From assembly GCF_963924675.1 (NCBI RefSeq), contig NC_089236.1, positions 48,392,500 to 48,456,499 of the forward strand: 64,000 nt of DNA, written 5' to 3'. The stretch's first letter is position 1, and each line of letters begins with the position of its first letter. Source of the stretch: Phocoena phocoena (taxonomy: Eukaryota; Chordata; Mammalia; Artiodactyla; Phocoenidae). Shown here one piece after another: positions 33,735 through 46,019 of the stretch. Below the pieces are notes generated by a model. The model had not been told where the DNA came from. It ran no database searches and worked only from the letters and a program-made list of their open reading frames with translations. A program made the position numbers and the translations under genes.

Positions 33735-34720
33735 ATATTTTCCAAATTTTCTACAATAAATACTTTCAATAAAAACATAATTTTAAACACCTCTTTTCAG
33801 TTGCAGTTTTCTTAGATTTCTCAAATCATCAGTCTACTTTTCAGCTTCCTCAAGATTTCCCAAACACAGTTACTAGGCTTTCTTCTTCATGGGTCATACT
33901 ATCTGTCCAATTTCCCACTAAGATTTCACAGACTTAGGAAACAATATATGTCAAAGATTCCGAGAGAATCTGGTTTCACTCTCATACTTGTAAAATCAAT
34001 ATTTAATTCAGAAAGTATGGTTGGTTACTGCACATATAAGGTTTTTCAGCTTCTCCATAGGCCACACTCCCTCCCAATTTTCTCTGCATTTTTTTTCTAG
34101 AGTCTTATTATTTAATAACTTGAAGAAAGTTTTACAGTTTTTATTGCACAGAAATAATAAATATGTTTAGTGTTATGTTCACACACAGAGTATACTGTGC
34201 TGTTTTTTCCAACACATAAGCACCTCCTCAGACTTTGTGGAACTCCTGGAAAATGATGGTATGTAGTCCTTTGATAGCGATAGCGGATTCTTATACTAGA
34301 TGTAGATCAAAGAAATGGGACTTGCTGGTGTTTCAAGAATGAATAAGGCATTGATTTTCCCATCAAGGAGTTTATAATCTAGAAGAGATATATACGCTAA
34401 GGCAACGTCAAGGGAACAAAGTACTATAGAACAAAGTACTGTCTTGGAGGTAGGTATAAAGAGCTATGGGAATAAAAATGCAAGAGTAATTAATTCTGCC
34501 AAATGGAAAAGAATAAGGGAAAACTAGAGAAAGAAGGCAACCTGGCTGCTCTTAGATGAGGATTTCACTAGGCAGGTGAGGTAGGAGGGCATTTGTGCAG
34601 AATAGCTTGAACAAAGACAGATGTGACTACCACAATATTTGGTTGCAAGAAATAATACATCTATTTATTTTTTCTAAATAAAATGAAATCTGGTTCAGGA
34701 TCCTCACACCCTCTTTGTCA
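33735..34720. other. Intergenic DNA with an old repeat piece
   Basis: 34340-34470 contains an 'AAGGAGTTTATAATCTAGAA' phrase like that at 22570. A small tandem duplication of GAACAAAGTACT(ATA/GTC) occurs at 34415-34443. No gene seen. Confidence 0.45.
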
Positions 34721-34735
34721 AGAAGTACAGTGTGT

Positions 34736-34938
34736 TGGGCTTCCCTGGTGGCGCAGTGGTTGAGAGTCCGCCTGCCGACGCAGGGGACATGGGTTCGTGC
34801 CCCGGTCCGGGAAGATCCCACATGCTGCGGAGCGGCTGGGCACGTAAGGCATGGCCACTGAGCCTGCACGTCCGGAGCCTGTGCTCCACAACGGGAGAGA
34901 CCACAACAGTGAGAGGCCTGCGTACTGCAAAAAAAAAA
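34736..34938 (+). mobile_element. CHR-2-type SINE, plus orientation
   Basis: Head GGGCTTCCCTGGTGGCGCAG, B box GGTTCGTGCCC, ending GTACTGC plus A10. Target duplication AGAAGTACAGTGTGT (34721-34735) versus AGAGGTACAGTGTGT (34939-34953). It is the only plus-oriented CHR-2 in the 31-41 kb cluster. Confidence 0.95.
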
Positions 34939-34953
34939 AGAGGTACAGTGTGT

Positions 34954-35720
34954 CATGTTTTTTTAGGTGGGGACACCAGTGGATAATGTACACAGTATAA
35001 ACACTTTGGGCATGGGCCTCTAGTCTTGGGGCATCACAGTGGCCACTGCGATATTCATGGTTCAAGCTCCCTAAGTCCACATGAAGGGTACTCACAATGC
35101 CTGCTGCTCTCCAGTGCTTACTTCCAAAAGAGTAGGGCTCTTCACGGGGGTTTGCAGATATTCTGGGAGCTGGACTGGGCTCACATGGCTTTGTATGCAG
35201 TTTTATTTAATGCCCTATTTTCCATTCGGCACCTCATCTCTGCCTTACACCATGCCTACAGCCTAAAGAGCAGACATCACAAGCCTGGTTCAGTGACAGA
35301 GAATAAAACTTTTGCATCTTTTGAGGGTGGGGAGGGGTAGTTCCCTGACCGTAGAGGGTAGGGTAGGGGGTCTAGGGTCCAAATGCTCTTTGTGCAGACT
35401 TTCAGTCAAGTCTTCTCTTTTCAGCAACTCCCTCTTTCTCCATCTTCAGTGCCTGGTGCTTCCAGTGCCTGAGCCTGAAGGTCAGAGTAGCAGGGTTCCG
35501 GTCAATATCCCCCTCTGAATGTTCTTAGATTTCACCTTCCCCCACTCTGTAAACTAGTTACTGCCTCTCCACCCACTTTCTGTCTTCATGTTTCGCCGTT
35601 CAGGGCAACAAGTACCACTGATGAGAAATTTTTTATTGCCTCTTGTTCTTGTTGGTTCTGGATGATATCTGAGGAGAATTCTACTCCACCACCTTTGAAG
35701 TATGCATTCTTCAAATTAAA
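34954..35720. other. Intergenic DNA, no gene seen
   Basis: Sense frames 35026-35340 and 35312-35518 show no domain. Partly GC-moderate sequence of unknown role. Confidence 0.45.
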
Positions 35721-35730
35721 AAAAATTTTT

Positions 35731-35862
35731 GGGAATTCCCTGGCAGTTCAGTGGTTAGGACTCAGCACTATTACTTCCAGGGCCTGGGTTCCGTCCCTGG
35801 TCGGGGAACTAAGATCCTGCAAACTGCATGATGCGGCCAAAAGAATTAATTAATTGATTAGA
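35731..35862 (+). mobile_element. CHR-1-type SINE
   Basis: GGGAATTCCCTGGCAGTTC head, 'GGTTCCGTCCCTGGTCGG' B-box region, 'GATGCGGCC' end and an (ATTA)n tail. Confidence 0.88.
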
Positions 35863-36153
35863 AAAAAATTTCCCCTTTCTGACACTTTCCAATTTATGAT
35901 AATTTTTTCCCCCTTAGGCCGTTAGACTTTCATTTACTCTTCCTTGTGTTGAAAATGAGGAATCACCCTAATATTCTCTAAGTTTAAAATTTAATTTTTA
36001 TTTTATCAGTTATTAATGCATATAATTTAAAGAATGAAATAGTCCTGTAAGGGTCATTATGAAAATTAGCTGTACCTACTTTCCTCTGCCCTCTGTCTTC
36101 CATTTTCCAACTCTCTAGAGGCATCCTCTGTCAAACTTGTATCTGTTACTTTT

Positions 36154-36374
36154 TTTTTATTTTTATTTATTTATTTTTTTATGCGTTACGCGGGCCTCTC
36201 ACTGTTGTGGCCTCTCCCGTTGCGGAGGACAGGCTCCGGACGCGCAGGCTCAGCGGCCATGGCTCACGGGCCCAGCCGCTCCGCGGCATGTGGGATCTTC
36301 CCAGACCGGGGCACGAACCCGTGTCCCCTGCATCGGCAGGCGGACTCTCAACCACTGCGCCACCAGGGAAGCCC
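36154..36374 (-). mobile_element. CHR-2-type SINE with 16-bp target duplication
   Basis: A (TTTA)n tail, then TGCGTTACGCGGGCC and head GGGAAGCCC. TGTATCTGTTACTTTT is at 36138-36153 and 36375-36390, exact. Confidence 0.95.
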
Positions 36375-36731
36375 TGTATCTGTTACTTTTGATGCTTGCA
36401 TCCATATCACTAAACAACCTGCGAATAGTGCTACATCTTGATTTTTCAGTATTGTCTATTCACTTCCTGCTGTGGAAGATGAGAATTTAGCAAGCTTACC
36501 CACTATTCTCAGATATGCATACCACCTCCTCATTCACCCTATATAGATGTCATAATTTGTTTAAGTTAGTCTTCAGCATTTATAAGATTTGTAACTATTC
36601 ATAAGATTATGACTTTAGGACTATGTGACTGTTATTTACACGTGAGCTATGTGGTATTCTATGATTGTTTTTCCTTTCTTGTACCATTTTGAAAAATTTC
36701 AATGAAGTATATAACTGTCCTGTTCTTTTTT

Positions 36732-36926
36732 TTTTGCGGTCCGCGGGCCTCTCACTGTTGTGGCCTCTTCTGCTGTGGAGCACAGGCTCCGGATGCACAG
36801 GCTCAGTGGCCATGGCTCACGGGTCCAGCCGCTTCGCGGCATGTGGGATCTTCCCAGACCGGGGCACGAACCCGTGTCCCCTGCATCAGCAGGCGGACTC
36901 TCAACCACTGCGCCACCAGGGAAGCC
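36732..36926 (-). mobile_element. CHR-2-type SINE with target duplication
   Basis: GCGGTCCGCGGGCC to GGGAAGCCC. CTGTCCTGTTCTTTTTT is at 36715 and again at 36927. Confidence 0.95.
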
Positions 36927-37043
36927 CTGTCCTGTTCTTTTTTTAAAAATTTATTTTTATTAAAAAGATTTGTTTTGATGTGGACCATTTTTAAAGTCTT
37001 TATTGAATTTGTTACAATATTGCTTCTGTTTTATATTTTGAGT

Positions 37044-37150
37044 TTTTGGCTGTGAGGCATGTGGGATCTTAGTTACCTCACCAGTGATTGAACCCACACC
37101 CCCTGCATTGGAAAGCAAAGTCTCAACCACTGGACCACCAGGGAAGTCCC
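37044..37150 (-). mobile_element. Short CHR-1-type SINE
   Basis: 'TTTTTGGCTGTGAGGCATG', 'TTACCTCACCAGTGATTGAA' and head GGGAAGTCCC. Confidence 0.83.
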
Positions 37151-37786
37151 TAACTCTCCCATTCTTTAGTTTGCCTTTCTTTCTGTTTCTTTCCCCCTCA
37201 ATCATTTCTAAACTCCCTTCTGATTGTATTCAAGCCCAGCAGGTGTTTTATCAATTTCATCCTCCTGGATCCAACTCTCTTAAAAGCCTTTTGACCTCGA
37301 GTCTGAAATGTGTCCTTTACCTCCAGTGTACATCTCCATCCTGAACTTCTCCTTCACCAGTATTCTGGGATACCCTTTGCCTCTCTCTTGAGTTGGTTCC
37401 CCTGTTTTTTAGATCCCATGTCTTCCTCTTTCTTTGTTTCCCCCTTGTTATTGTGGAGCACCTCTTCTAGTAGCTTCCTGAGTAAGGGTGCATAGGAGAT
37501 AAACTTGATAAACATGTCTGGAAATCTTTAAGTGCCCTCACACTTAATTCATATTTTGGCTAAGTGAATATTCTAAGTTGGAAATAGTTTCCCTCAGACT
37601 TTTGAAGGCATTGTTCCATTATTTTCTAATTCTAATCTTGGAGGTTCACAAATCTGGAACTATTTTGACGCTTGCCTCACTGTATATATATTTTTTCTCT
37701 CAAAGCTTCTAGAATCTTTTCTTTACACCAGTTTTTGGAAATTTCATGAGGACCAACCCTAATGTTCTTGCTATAGCTCTGTTTTT

Positions 37787-37982
37787 TTTTGTGGTATGCG
37801 GGCCTCTCACTGCTGTGGCCTCTCCCATTGTGGAACACAGGCTCTGGACGCACAGGCCCAGCGGCCATGGCTCACGGGCCCAGCCGCTCCGCGGCATGTG
37901 GGATCCTCCCGGACCTAGGCACAAACCCGTGTCCCCTGCATCGGCAGGTGGACTCCCAACCACTGTGCCACCAGGGAATCCC
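37787..37982 (-). mobile_element. CHR-2-type SINE with 16-bp target duplication
   Basis: T9, GTGGTATGCGGGCC and head GGGAATCCC. CTATAGCTCTGTTTTT (37771-37786) versus CTACAGCTCTGTTTTT (37983-37998). Confidence 0.95.
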
Positions 37983-38335
37983 CTACAGCTCTGTTTTTAT
38001 ATAGTGTGTTAGGCACTCAATTGGTCTTTCCCATTTGGAAACTCATTTCTTTGGGAATTTTTTTGAATTACTTTTTGATTTTTTTTTCTCTCTATTTGTT
38101 TTTATTCTGTCTTTCTTGAATGTCTATTACTTGGATGTAGAACAATCTGTATTGATGTCCTACTTTCACAATTGAAAAAAATTTCTATTTTTCATCTTTT
38201 AGTCTTTTGCCCTACTTCTTTGGGGGAATCTTTTTTCAACTTTATTTTCTAACTCTTCTTGAGTTTTTCTCTCTTTTTTTTTTTTTTTTTTGCTGTTATA
38301 TTTGATTTCTATAGACTCTCTTCTGTTTATTTTTT

Positions 38336-38543
38336 TTATTTTTATTTTTTTTGCGGTACGCGGGCCTCTCACTGTTGCGGCCTCTCCCATTGCGGAGCAC
38401 AGGCTCCGGACGTGCAGGCTCAGTGGCCATGGCTCATGGGCCCAGCCGCTCCGCGGCATGTGGGATCTTCCCAGACCGGGGCACGAACCCGTGTCCCCTG
38501 CATCGGCAGGCGGACTCTCAACCACTGCGCCACCAGGGAAGCC
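38336..38543 (-). mobile_element. CHR-2-type SINE with 18-bp target duplication
   Basis: T-rich tail, GCGGTACGCGGGCC and head GGGAAGCCC. CTCTTCTGTTTATTTTTT is at 38318-38335 and 38544-38561, exact. Confidence 0.95.
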
Positions 38544-38939
38544 CTCTTCTGTTTATTTTTTGAAAAATGTTATTCTATTCTTGTTTCATCGATATAGTAT
38601 ATTATCCTATTTCTTTGAGGATATTGATAATAGGTTGTTTTTGTTTTTGTTTTTTTTTCCTGTACAGTCTTTGTTTCTTCTGATTATTTGTATGTTTTTT
38701 TCTCACAGAAGAGATATTTCTCGCATCCTTGGTGATCCTATTTAACATTGGACACTAAAAAGCTGACTGGAAACACTGCACATATGGGTGAGCTTTTTGA
38801 TTGTGGGCTTCATCAGAGAGGGTCTGCTTGGGTATTTTTTTGGAGGGGGGTGTTTAATATCCCTGATGTCTGTATCACTAGATTTTTCCTCCAAGGTTTC
38901 CAAAGCAAAGAGTCCAATCCCCTGTCAGAGCAGTTCTGC

Positions 38940-39050
38940 TCAGACTTCAATGTATACGGGTCACCCAAGGAGTTGTTGAAATGCAGATTCTGTTTCAGTA
39001 GGTCTGGGGTGGGACTGAGATGCTGCGTCTAGTCTCTAACCATTGCTGTG
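38940..39050. repeat. MER5-like hAT transposon remnant
   Basis: 'GTTGAAATGCAGATTCTGTT' and 'TCAGTAGGTCTGGGGTGGGA' match the familiar MER5 centre. Confidence 0.6.
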
Positions 39051-40250
39051 GTCCATGGACGCATCTTGATTAACGTGGAAAGAAGGCTTATGATCCTGGC
39101 CGCTAATTCTGGGAGTCATTTTGGAGAAAAGGCCTGGGAGGTCACAACATCTGGTATGTGATGCTTGCCTCCTTTGCACTTAATCCTCTGGCTTTCAGCA
39201 CAGTGGTGGCCCGGCCCACCTGCCCCGTGCCTTCATCCGCTCCAGAGCAGGAAGGGCTCCCAGCTCCGCTGGGGAAGGGGGAAGGAGGGGAGGGGCCGTT
39301 GCTTGGTCAAAGGGAGAATGCTAGGCTCCCTCAGCTGCTGATTTTAGGATTCTGCTTTCTTGGACTCCTTACTTTATTTTACTCTCATTTGTTCTTCCTC
39401 TTTCCAACCCCTACCTTGAAAGTTATTATTATTATTATTATTTGCTATTATGTCTCCCATTCTCTTTGCCCTTGGGAGCAGTGTGCTTAACAAAACCCTC
39501 TCTACTGTAGTTCTGGGGAGTTTCAGGAGAGAGAATAAACGTATGTGTTTAATCCACTATCTTTAACTACAAATCCTCCCTAACTGATCTTTTACTTTAG
39601 GCTTCTGACTTTTGTCCCCGCCTGGAAAATACAGTTCACAGTACACAACTTATGGGACTTTGTTTCCCAGCTGAGATTGACATGCTTGCCTTTCCAAGTT
39701 TGAGTAACCTGGGCTCGTAAATTTCGACATATCACCTTAAAGTCTCTCTATGCAAATGAGACAAATATTATTATTTTATTGATGAATTTCCAATATTATC
39801 TCTGGTCTGGGGCTCATAAGGACCGTTATTTTTTCTGCACATCTGGGAGCAACTGCAAGGGCATCATTTCATTAATACGAGGCTCCTACTTGCCTTAAAA
39901 CTGATTTGTTTATAGCTGAAGAGAAAGCTGATTTTTTATTACCATATGGAACTCCAGCTTAGTTCTACTTTTTTTTTCCCCCTCTCTTTCCAGACAAGTG
40001 TACAGATAAAGGGGATATCACAAAGAGATGTTCTGTGATTATCTAGATTTCTTTTCTCCTTTTTCTCCCCTGCTAAACTTCCCAACAGGGAGCTGAAACT
40101 AGATATTTACTAGAAATAATATTTGTCATGTTGAGGGAATGAAATTTGGAATAAGGATGACCACTCTGAGATTCCATGACTCTGTGGCAACTTGCACGTT
40201 GACGGTGCATCCCTGAGTGAGTGTTTTTCTTTTGCTGAACCTGATGGTAT
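39051..40250. other. Intergenic DNA, no gene seen
   Basis: Includes a GC-rich island-like patch at about 39200-39330 and a (TTA)n stretch near 39424-39442. The 110-codon sense frame 39158-39490 covers both and has no recognisable domain. Confidence 0.45.
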
Positions 40251-40254
40251 GAGG

Positions 40255-40490
40255 AAGTATAGTGGCCAAGCACATACACATAGCCTTTGGAGTCACACAG
40301 ACTTGAGTTCGCTCCACTTACTAATGGGATTGACTTGCACAAAATGCTTAATCTTTATAAGCTCCTGTTTCCTCACCTGTAGAGGAGGAAAATTAATACC
40401 TGTTCTACAGGTTATTCTAAAGATTAAATGTGATAATGTACGTAAAACATTTAAGACAGTGACTGACCCTTAGGACGCACTTACTGTTCG
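40255..40490 (+). repeat. MIR fragment
   Basis: 'TAGCCTTTGGAGTCACACAG', 'GCTCCTGTTTCCTCACCTGT' and 'CAGGTTATTCTAAAGATTAA' occur in MIR order. Confidence 0.85.
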
Positions 40491-41080
40491 TGGTTGTTAC
40501 GGGGGTGTTACTGATGTCTCTCTTTCCCTCTTCCAATATAGAGAATCTAGCATCTTCTGCAATTCCAAGAGTTCAAGTCTTCTCCATCTGTTTGTGTTAG
40601 ATAACAGAAGATCTTTGAGTCACACCCCTAATGATATATTTGGCAGCCCTTTAGAAGTTATTTATGACAGAGACTTAAAAAAATCTCCCAAAAGAAAAAA
40701 AAAATTTTTTTCAGAATCTCCTGATCCTTAAAAAAATCAAATAGTTAAAAAAAAAATTCTAGCTACTTTGGCTCTATGAAACCCATTAAGATAAAAGCGT
40801 AGAATTAGGGGATTTTTTTGAATAAAAAATCTTAGTGCAGAGTGCCAGACCAATTCTGAAGGGTGTACCGTTATGCTGTAACTCCTCAGGTGACTTTTAG
40901 TATTCAAATTATTTATATATTTATATATTTATTTTTATGAGATATTACATGATAAAACATTGAACAAGTGCCAGAATGGATGTAAAGAAACAAGCTGACT
41001 TTGCGTTCTTAAAGATAGAAAAATAATTGGTATGATTCCATTACTTTGTTTCTCCTTTCAGTCTCTTTTTCTCTACTTTC
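40491..41080. other. Intergenic AT-rich DNA
   Basis: A-runs and (TATTTA)n-like text near 40908-40935. No gene seen. Confidence 0.5.
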
Positions 41081-41085
41081 TTTCT

Positions 41086-41295
41086 TTTTTTTTTTTTTTT
41101 TTTTCGGTACGCGGGCCTCTCACTGTTGTGGCCTCTCCCGTTGCGGAGCACAGGCTCCGGACGCGCAGGCTCAGCGGCCATGGCTCACGTGCCCAGCCGC
41201 TCCGCGGCATGTGGGATCTTCCCAGACCGGGGCACAAACCCGTGTCCCCTGCATCGGCAGGCGGACTGTCAACCACTGCGCCAACAGGGAAGCCC
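41086..41295 (-). mobile_element. CHR-2-type SINE in tandem with a CHR-1 SINE
   Basis: Poly(T), CGGTACGCGGGCC and head AGGGAAGCCC. It directly abuts the next element with no unique spacer, so it landed in that element's A tail. Confidence 0.93.
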
Positions 41296-41431
41296 TTGTT
41301 TGTTTTTTTAGTTGCAGCATGCAGGCTCTTAGGTGTGGCATGTGGGATCTAGTTCCCCGACCAGGGATCGAACCCTGGTCCCCTGCATTGTGAGTGTGGA
41401 GTCTTAACTGCTGGACCACCAGGGAAGTCCC
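41296..41431 (-). mobile_element. CHR-1-type SINE, partner of the tandem pair
   Basis: 'TTGCAGCATGCAGGCTCTTA', 'CCCCGACCAGGGATCGAACC' and head GGGAAGTCCC. Its tail (TTGTTTGTTTTTTT) adjoins the CHR-2 head. Confidence 0.9.
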
Positions 41432-43080
41432 TCTTTTTTCTTTTTCTAAGGTGGAGACGAGATGGAAGGTTGTAAGGGCTGAATTAGACAGGACGGAAAT
41501 ACTCTGCTGGCCTAGTTTGCTATAACTTCCCTCTATGACTACCCAGTGCAGCTAGGACCTAGAAATACCTGTCCTGTTACTAAACTGTCATTTAAGACAG
41601 CCCCAAATGGTTTAGTGTGATTTAATCACACACTCTCTCTCTTTCTTTCCCAACAGCTTAGTGTAGAATCCCTATCATAGCTTCTTATCAATATGGGACA
41701 CCAATGAATGCCTTTGAATTCTTAGTGTTTTTGGAAACTCTTGGCATTGCATCCAGTAGTGCCCTGAATGCCCAGCCTGTGTTCTTTTTACACATTTCCT
41801 TCAGGTAGCACTGTCTCAGTGGTCTAGCCTAACTCCAACTTGCAAGTGACGTTTCCACCATCAGTCTTTGGTTGTATGAACCTTTAGCTCCAGCAGATGC
41901 ACTCATCTGAGCAGGGAAAGAGATGCAATGAAGATGAGGCCAACCTTACAACAGCCCAGGGCTCTACGTGGGAGGCACAATCTGGGAGTAAAATTCCCCT
42001 CTGCCCCACAAGGCTCTCTCCTGGCACTAAGAGGAACCATAGGAAGGAAAGACTGGCCAGCCTAAGATGGGACCTGACTTTGATCTTGGGCCTGCTATGT
42101 CAAATTTCTCCCATGAGATTAGTTTTTAGATTAACCTGGGGCAAATGGTATGATTTACTAAAAGCTTAAAAATTAGAAGAAAAAGGCCAAAAATATGTTT
42201 CTACTTTTTGTCTTTGATTGACAGAGGAGAAGACACTAGTATTTAGTATTAGGTATATTCACAGCTTAAAAAAAAAAAAACCCTGCTTTTGAAGAGCAAA
42301 ACAGTTTATTTTCAAAAAGCCACTTTTCATTTTTTCCCAAACTGGATCATCGCAGTATTCTATCTTCCTACTTGTAATGTTTTCCCGGAGTGTTGTTTAT
42401 GTAGAAAGTAGTTTCTCAGATTTAAAAAAATCACATGATTTAACATTTCAAAATTTCTTGGTCTGATTGCCTTAAAATCTTTCTCCTGATTATCAATGAA
42501 AGCCCTCAGGAGCCTGGGGACCTAGGCTTTTCTCTTTCAAGTGGGCTCAGAATCAGCAGGCCCCTACATTTCAGAATATGATTTTAGGGCTGTAAGGAAA
42601 ATTCAGCATCCCAGATTTGAAATTTGATGCCAACGTCCAGCCACTGTCCATCTTTTCTTCTTTTCTTCCTCACTCCTGTATCTCCATGCACTGAACTCTC
42701 CCAGGACATCAAAAGGAGCCCTGCTTTGAGGGGGCAAAAATCACACTCAAAGGACATTCCGTTTCAGTGTTTAAAATTTAAATTGTGATTCTACTTTATA
42801 AGGACCATGTTTTCTTTTCTATTTTTTTCTTAGAACCCAACCCATTATGGAATTATAACACATGGAAAAAAAATGCTGAGAAGAAATTAGTTAAAAATTG
42901 TATTGGAAAATACTCAGTAAAGACTGAAAGATTGCTATGATTATGGTCCCTGCTTTCTTTAAAGTCACTGTATTGTTTTAATAGCGTTGCTTACTTTTAC
43001 TTTTTTTTTTTTTTTTTAACGTAGGACTTAAATGGAATACAGATAATCAGTCAACCCTAAATCACTGGGCTCCATTTAAG
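41432..43080. other. Intergenic DNA, no gene seen
   Basis: The sense frame 41897-42169 shows no recognisable family. A/T runs near 42272 and 43002-43018. 42700-42750 is slightly GC-richer. Confidence 0.45.
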
Positions 43081-43092
43081 AATTAATGTTAC

Positions 43093-43369
43093 TTTTTTAG
43101 AGAACAGACTTGTGGTTACTAAGGGGAAGGGGGGAGGGGGAAGGGATGGATTGGGAGTTTGGGGTTAGCGGCTGCAAACTCTTACGTATAGAATGGATAA
43201 ACAACAAGGTCTTACTGTCTAACACAGCGAACTATATTCAATATCCTGTGATAAACCATAATGGAAAAGAATATGAAAAAGAACATGTAACTAAATCACT
43301 TTGCCATACAGCAGAAATTAACACAACATTGTAAATCAACTATACTTGAATAAAATAAATTTTAAAAAG
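43093..43369 (+). mobile_element. 5'-truncated L1, plus orientation
   Basis: Sense L1 3' end: 'ACAGACTTGTGGTTACTAAG', 'GGATAAACAACAAGGTCTTA', 'AACACAACATTGTAAATCAA' and an AATAAAATAAA tail. Target duplication TTAATGTTAC is at 43083-43092 and 43370-43379. The frame 43110-43334 is L1 3'UTR, not coding. Confidence 0.92.
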
Positions 43370-43379
43370 TTAATGTTAC

Positions 43380-44000
43380 ATTTTACTTCTACATTAAAAA
43401 AAACGGGTCTTAGATTCATAATTTAAAAAAACCCCATCAAATAGAAATTTAGATAAATTCTGCCTAAACTCATAGGCAGATGTTAGAAAGAGAAGACATG
43501 AATGATAGTCCCTTCAGATATATAAATAGTGGGAAAGGCACTGCATTTTGGACAATGAAGGAGAAGAACTGTGGGAGATTTGGAGGGTGTGAGTGTCTGT
43601 GTGTGTGTGGGGGGTGGTGGTGACTGAGCCCTTCTCTATTTTTTAACCCCTTCCCTACATCTTGATATGGCAGCCAGTGGAAATATGGAGAATTGAGCTC
43701 TGGTCCTGTTCATGTTCCCAACAAGTTATGTATCTCTGGTCAGGAGACTACTTTGCCCTTGTAGGCCTCAGATTTTTCATCCCTTAAATAAGGGGCAAAT
43801 TTCCTGCATATCTGGCTCTTCTTGGGTCACCTCTTCATGCTAATCTTTGGAAGTATTACAAGGAAAGTATCTTAGCATTAATTTTGGCCCATGTTTTTTT
43901 GTTCTTGTTCTTGGACCATTGCTTGGTTTCTTTGGAGACAGTTTCTGACTGTTATGCCAATTGTTACCCAGTTGTGAATATCAAATTACAACCTATAGTT
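43380..44000. other. Intergenic DNA with possible MIR text
   Basis: 43680-43800 ('GAGCTCTGGTCCTGTTCATG', 'GTAGGCCTCAGATTTTTCAT') has MIR character; GT-rich text lies near 43588-43620. No gene. Confidence 0.4.
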
Positions 44001-46015
44001 AATATTCAGCATTATTAGAATATTTTAAAGCAAAATCCACAAAATATAGAGCTTATAGAAAAAATATATGACGTTGCCATTCTTCCTATAGTTCTTCAAC
44101 AAAATCTGTTTTTATGGAGCTAAAATTTAAAGGGTTCATAATCAGGGATGCCATTTTGTATTGCAGTAATTGCTATGAGAAGGAGAATTCCCTGGTATTA
44201 AAAATTGAGAATTTAAACTTGCATGATAAATGAATAAATATAAGAAATATACTTCAAGAGTAATAAAGATGATATGAATGCCATCCAGTTTGTAATAGCA
44301 ACAGTGCAAAACTCAGAACCACTTTATAAAGAACTCTTGTAGACTGAATGGGCTTATCATCTGAATTTTGTATTTAAAAAATCGAGCTTGGTTCTGTCTG
44401 ACCTTATGGAACAAGCATATTCTGTATTTTCCTTTAAATATGATGCTGTAGTACGATCAGAAAGCTGTTTGCTTATATCTTACTAAACATTTTTGTGGGT
44501 GTATTAAGAATTTATAGGGGAAAATGTTTAAAATGAAAAAAATATACCCTTCTATTTAGTTTCTAATAAAAATAAAACAAATATTTGACTTACTTCTTTG
44601 TAGAAATAACTAAAAATTGAAAATAAAAGCTATCCGGTATTAAGATAGGAGACTTGATTTTCTTGGATAATATTTGTCAGTTTTCAAAGTTTGGAAACTC
44701 CTAAAGGACAGAGGTCTTATTTATTCTGTTTACTGCTGTGTGACCAGTTTTGTACGTGGCATATGCTTTATACATGTTTAACTGTTGACTAGGTACATGT
44801 TTTTCCACTGAAAGTCTTTCCTTATATTCTTTTGTACAAAGATTGTAGATCATTATGTACCAGAATTATTTGATTCACATCTTCTGGGCTTTATGCCTTA
44901 TTTTGACTAAGATATTATTCACAAGCCTGACCTGACCATAGGTAAACTATTCTTATGTAGGTTTTCACTCTCCTTGCCATTTTTCTTGCTTTTCTCAGTG
45001 ATTAAAAAATATCACCAAATTGAGTGAAGACTGCCTGCCTGCAGTCTGCCATACATGGTGGGGTGTCACTACAGGACCTGGCTTCAGACGTGTAAGATCC
45101 CCTATCCAATAAACCATTGATGTCTCAGAAAGAATATCTCCATATTTAGGGTCAGATTAGATGCACCTGTTACTCTGTTCCAGACTCCAAATGATTTAGA
45201 CCTATATTCACATTTGGGCACATGTTGAATTGTCCACCTCAGGTACCAGGGGAGTTTTCTCTCTGTGAGAAGGTGACATCTGATAGCTTGTTAAATTAAC
45301 TGTGTGGAAAACATATAACATTGCCCTTTGGAACTAGGAACAGATAACTAATCAATGTACAAGGGTCGATTATTTGGTAAACTATTGATAACCTATGGCT
45401 AAAGGGCATTATTGGACTAAATTATATGTGTTTTTAGATATGTTAGATTTGAAATCAGAACTATAGTTTCAGAGAAATTGAAAGGTCTTTTTGACAATAT
45501 ATTTATAAAATGGTTGTATGTTTACATAGAAGGTATGCAAATTCTTTATCTAAACATTGGATTCTCAGTGTTTCATTTCTCTATGAGCCTCTTGGTCTCC
45601 CCAGTCAGCCTCAGAATGTATATTTCATAAATGCAAATGTGCTCATATGGGGATCTTCATGAAACAGCAGCCAGCTTTATTTGAGTAGCCTTACAATTTG
45701 AAAATAAATGATGCCAAATTTAACCAGATGGTGAGTATGGAGTTACTTATAGATAAATTTAACTTGATGTCAATGGTTTTACACACATCCAACAGCTAAT
45801 TAATTTTAAAATGCTCCAAAAAAATAGCGTACAAAACTGTACCCATTCGGCATTAATAATGTGAGATAAAGACATTAAAAATGATCAGTTTTGTGGTCCT
45901 TCCTTTCCCCTGTTTAAGGGAGAATAATATGCCGGTGGGTAAAAATTGAGTTCCTGCTTTGCAACTGCCTTACTTTTCTGCAAGTACTTATTTTTTCATT
46001 GAACATGCAAAAGAA
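44001..46015. other. Largely unique AT-rich block
   Basis: About 2 kb with no young transposon and no coding signal. A candidate conserved non-coding interval, but nothing specific was identified. Confidence 0.45.
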
Positions 46016-46019
46016 AATT

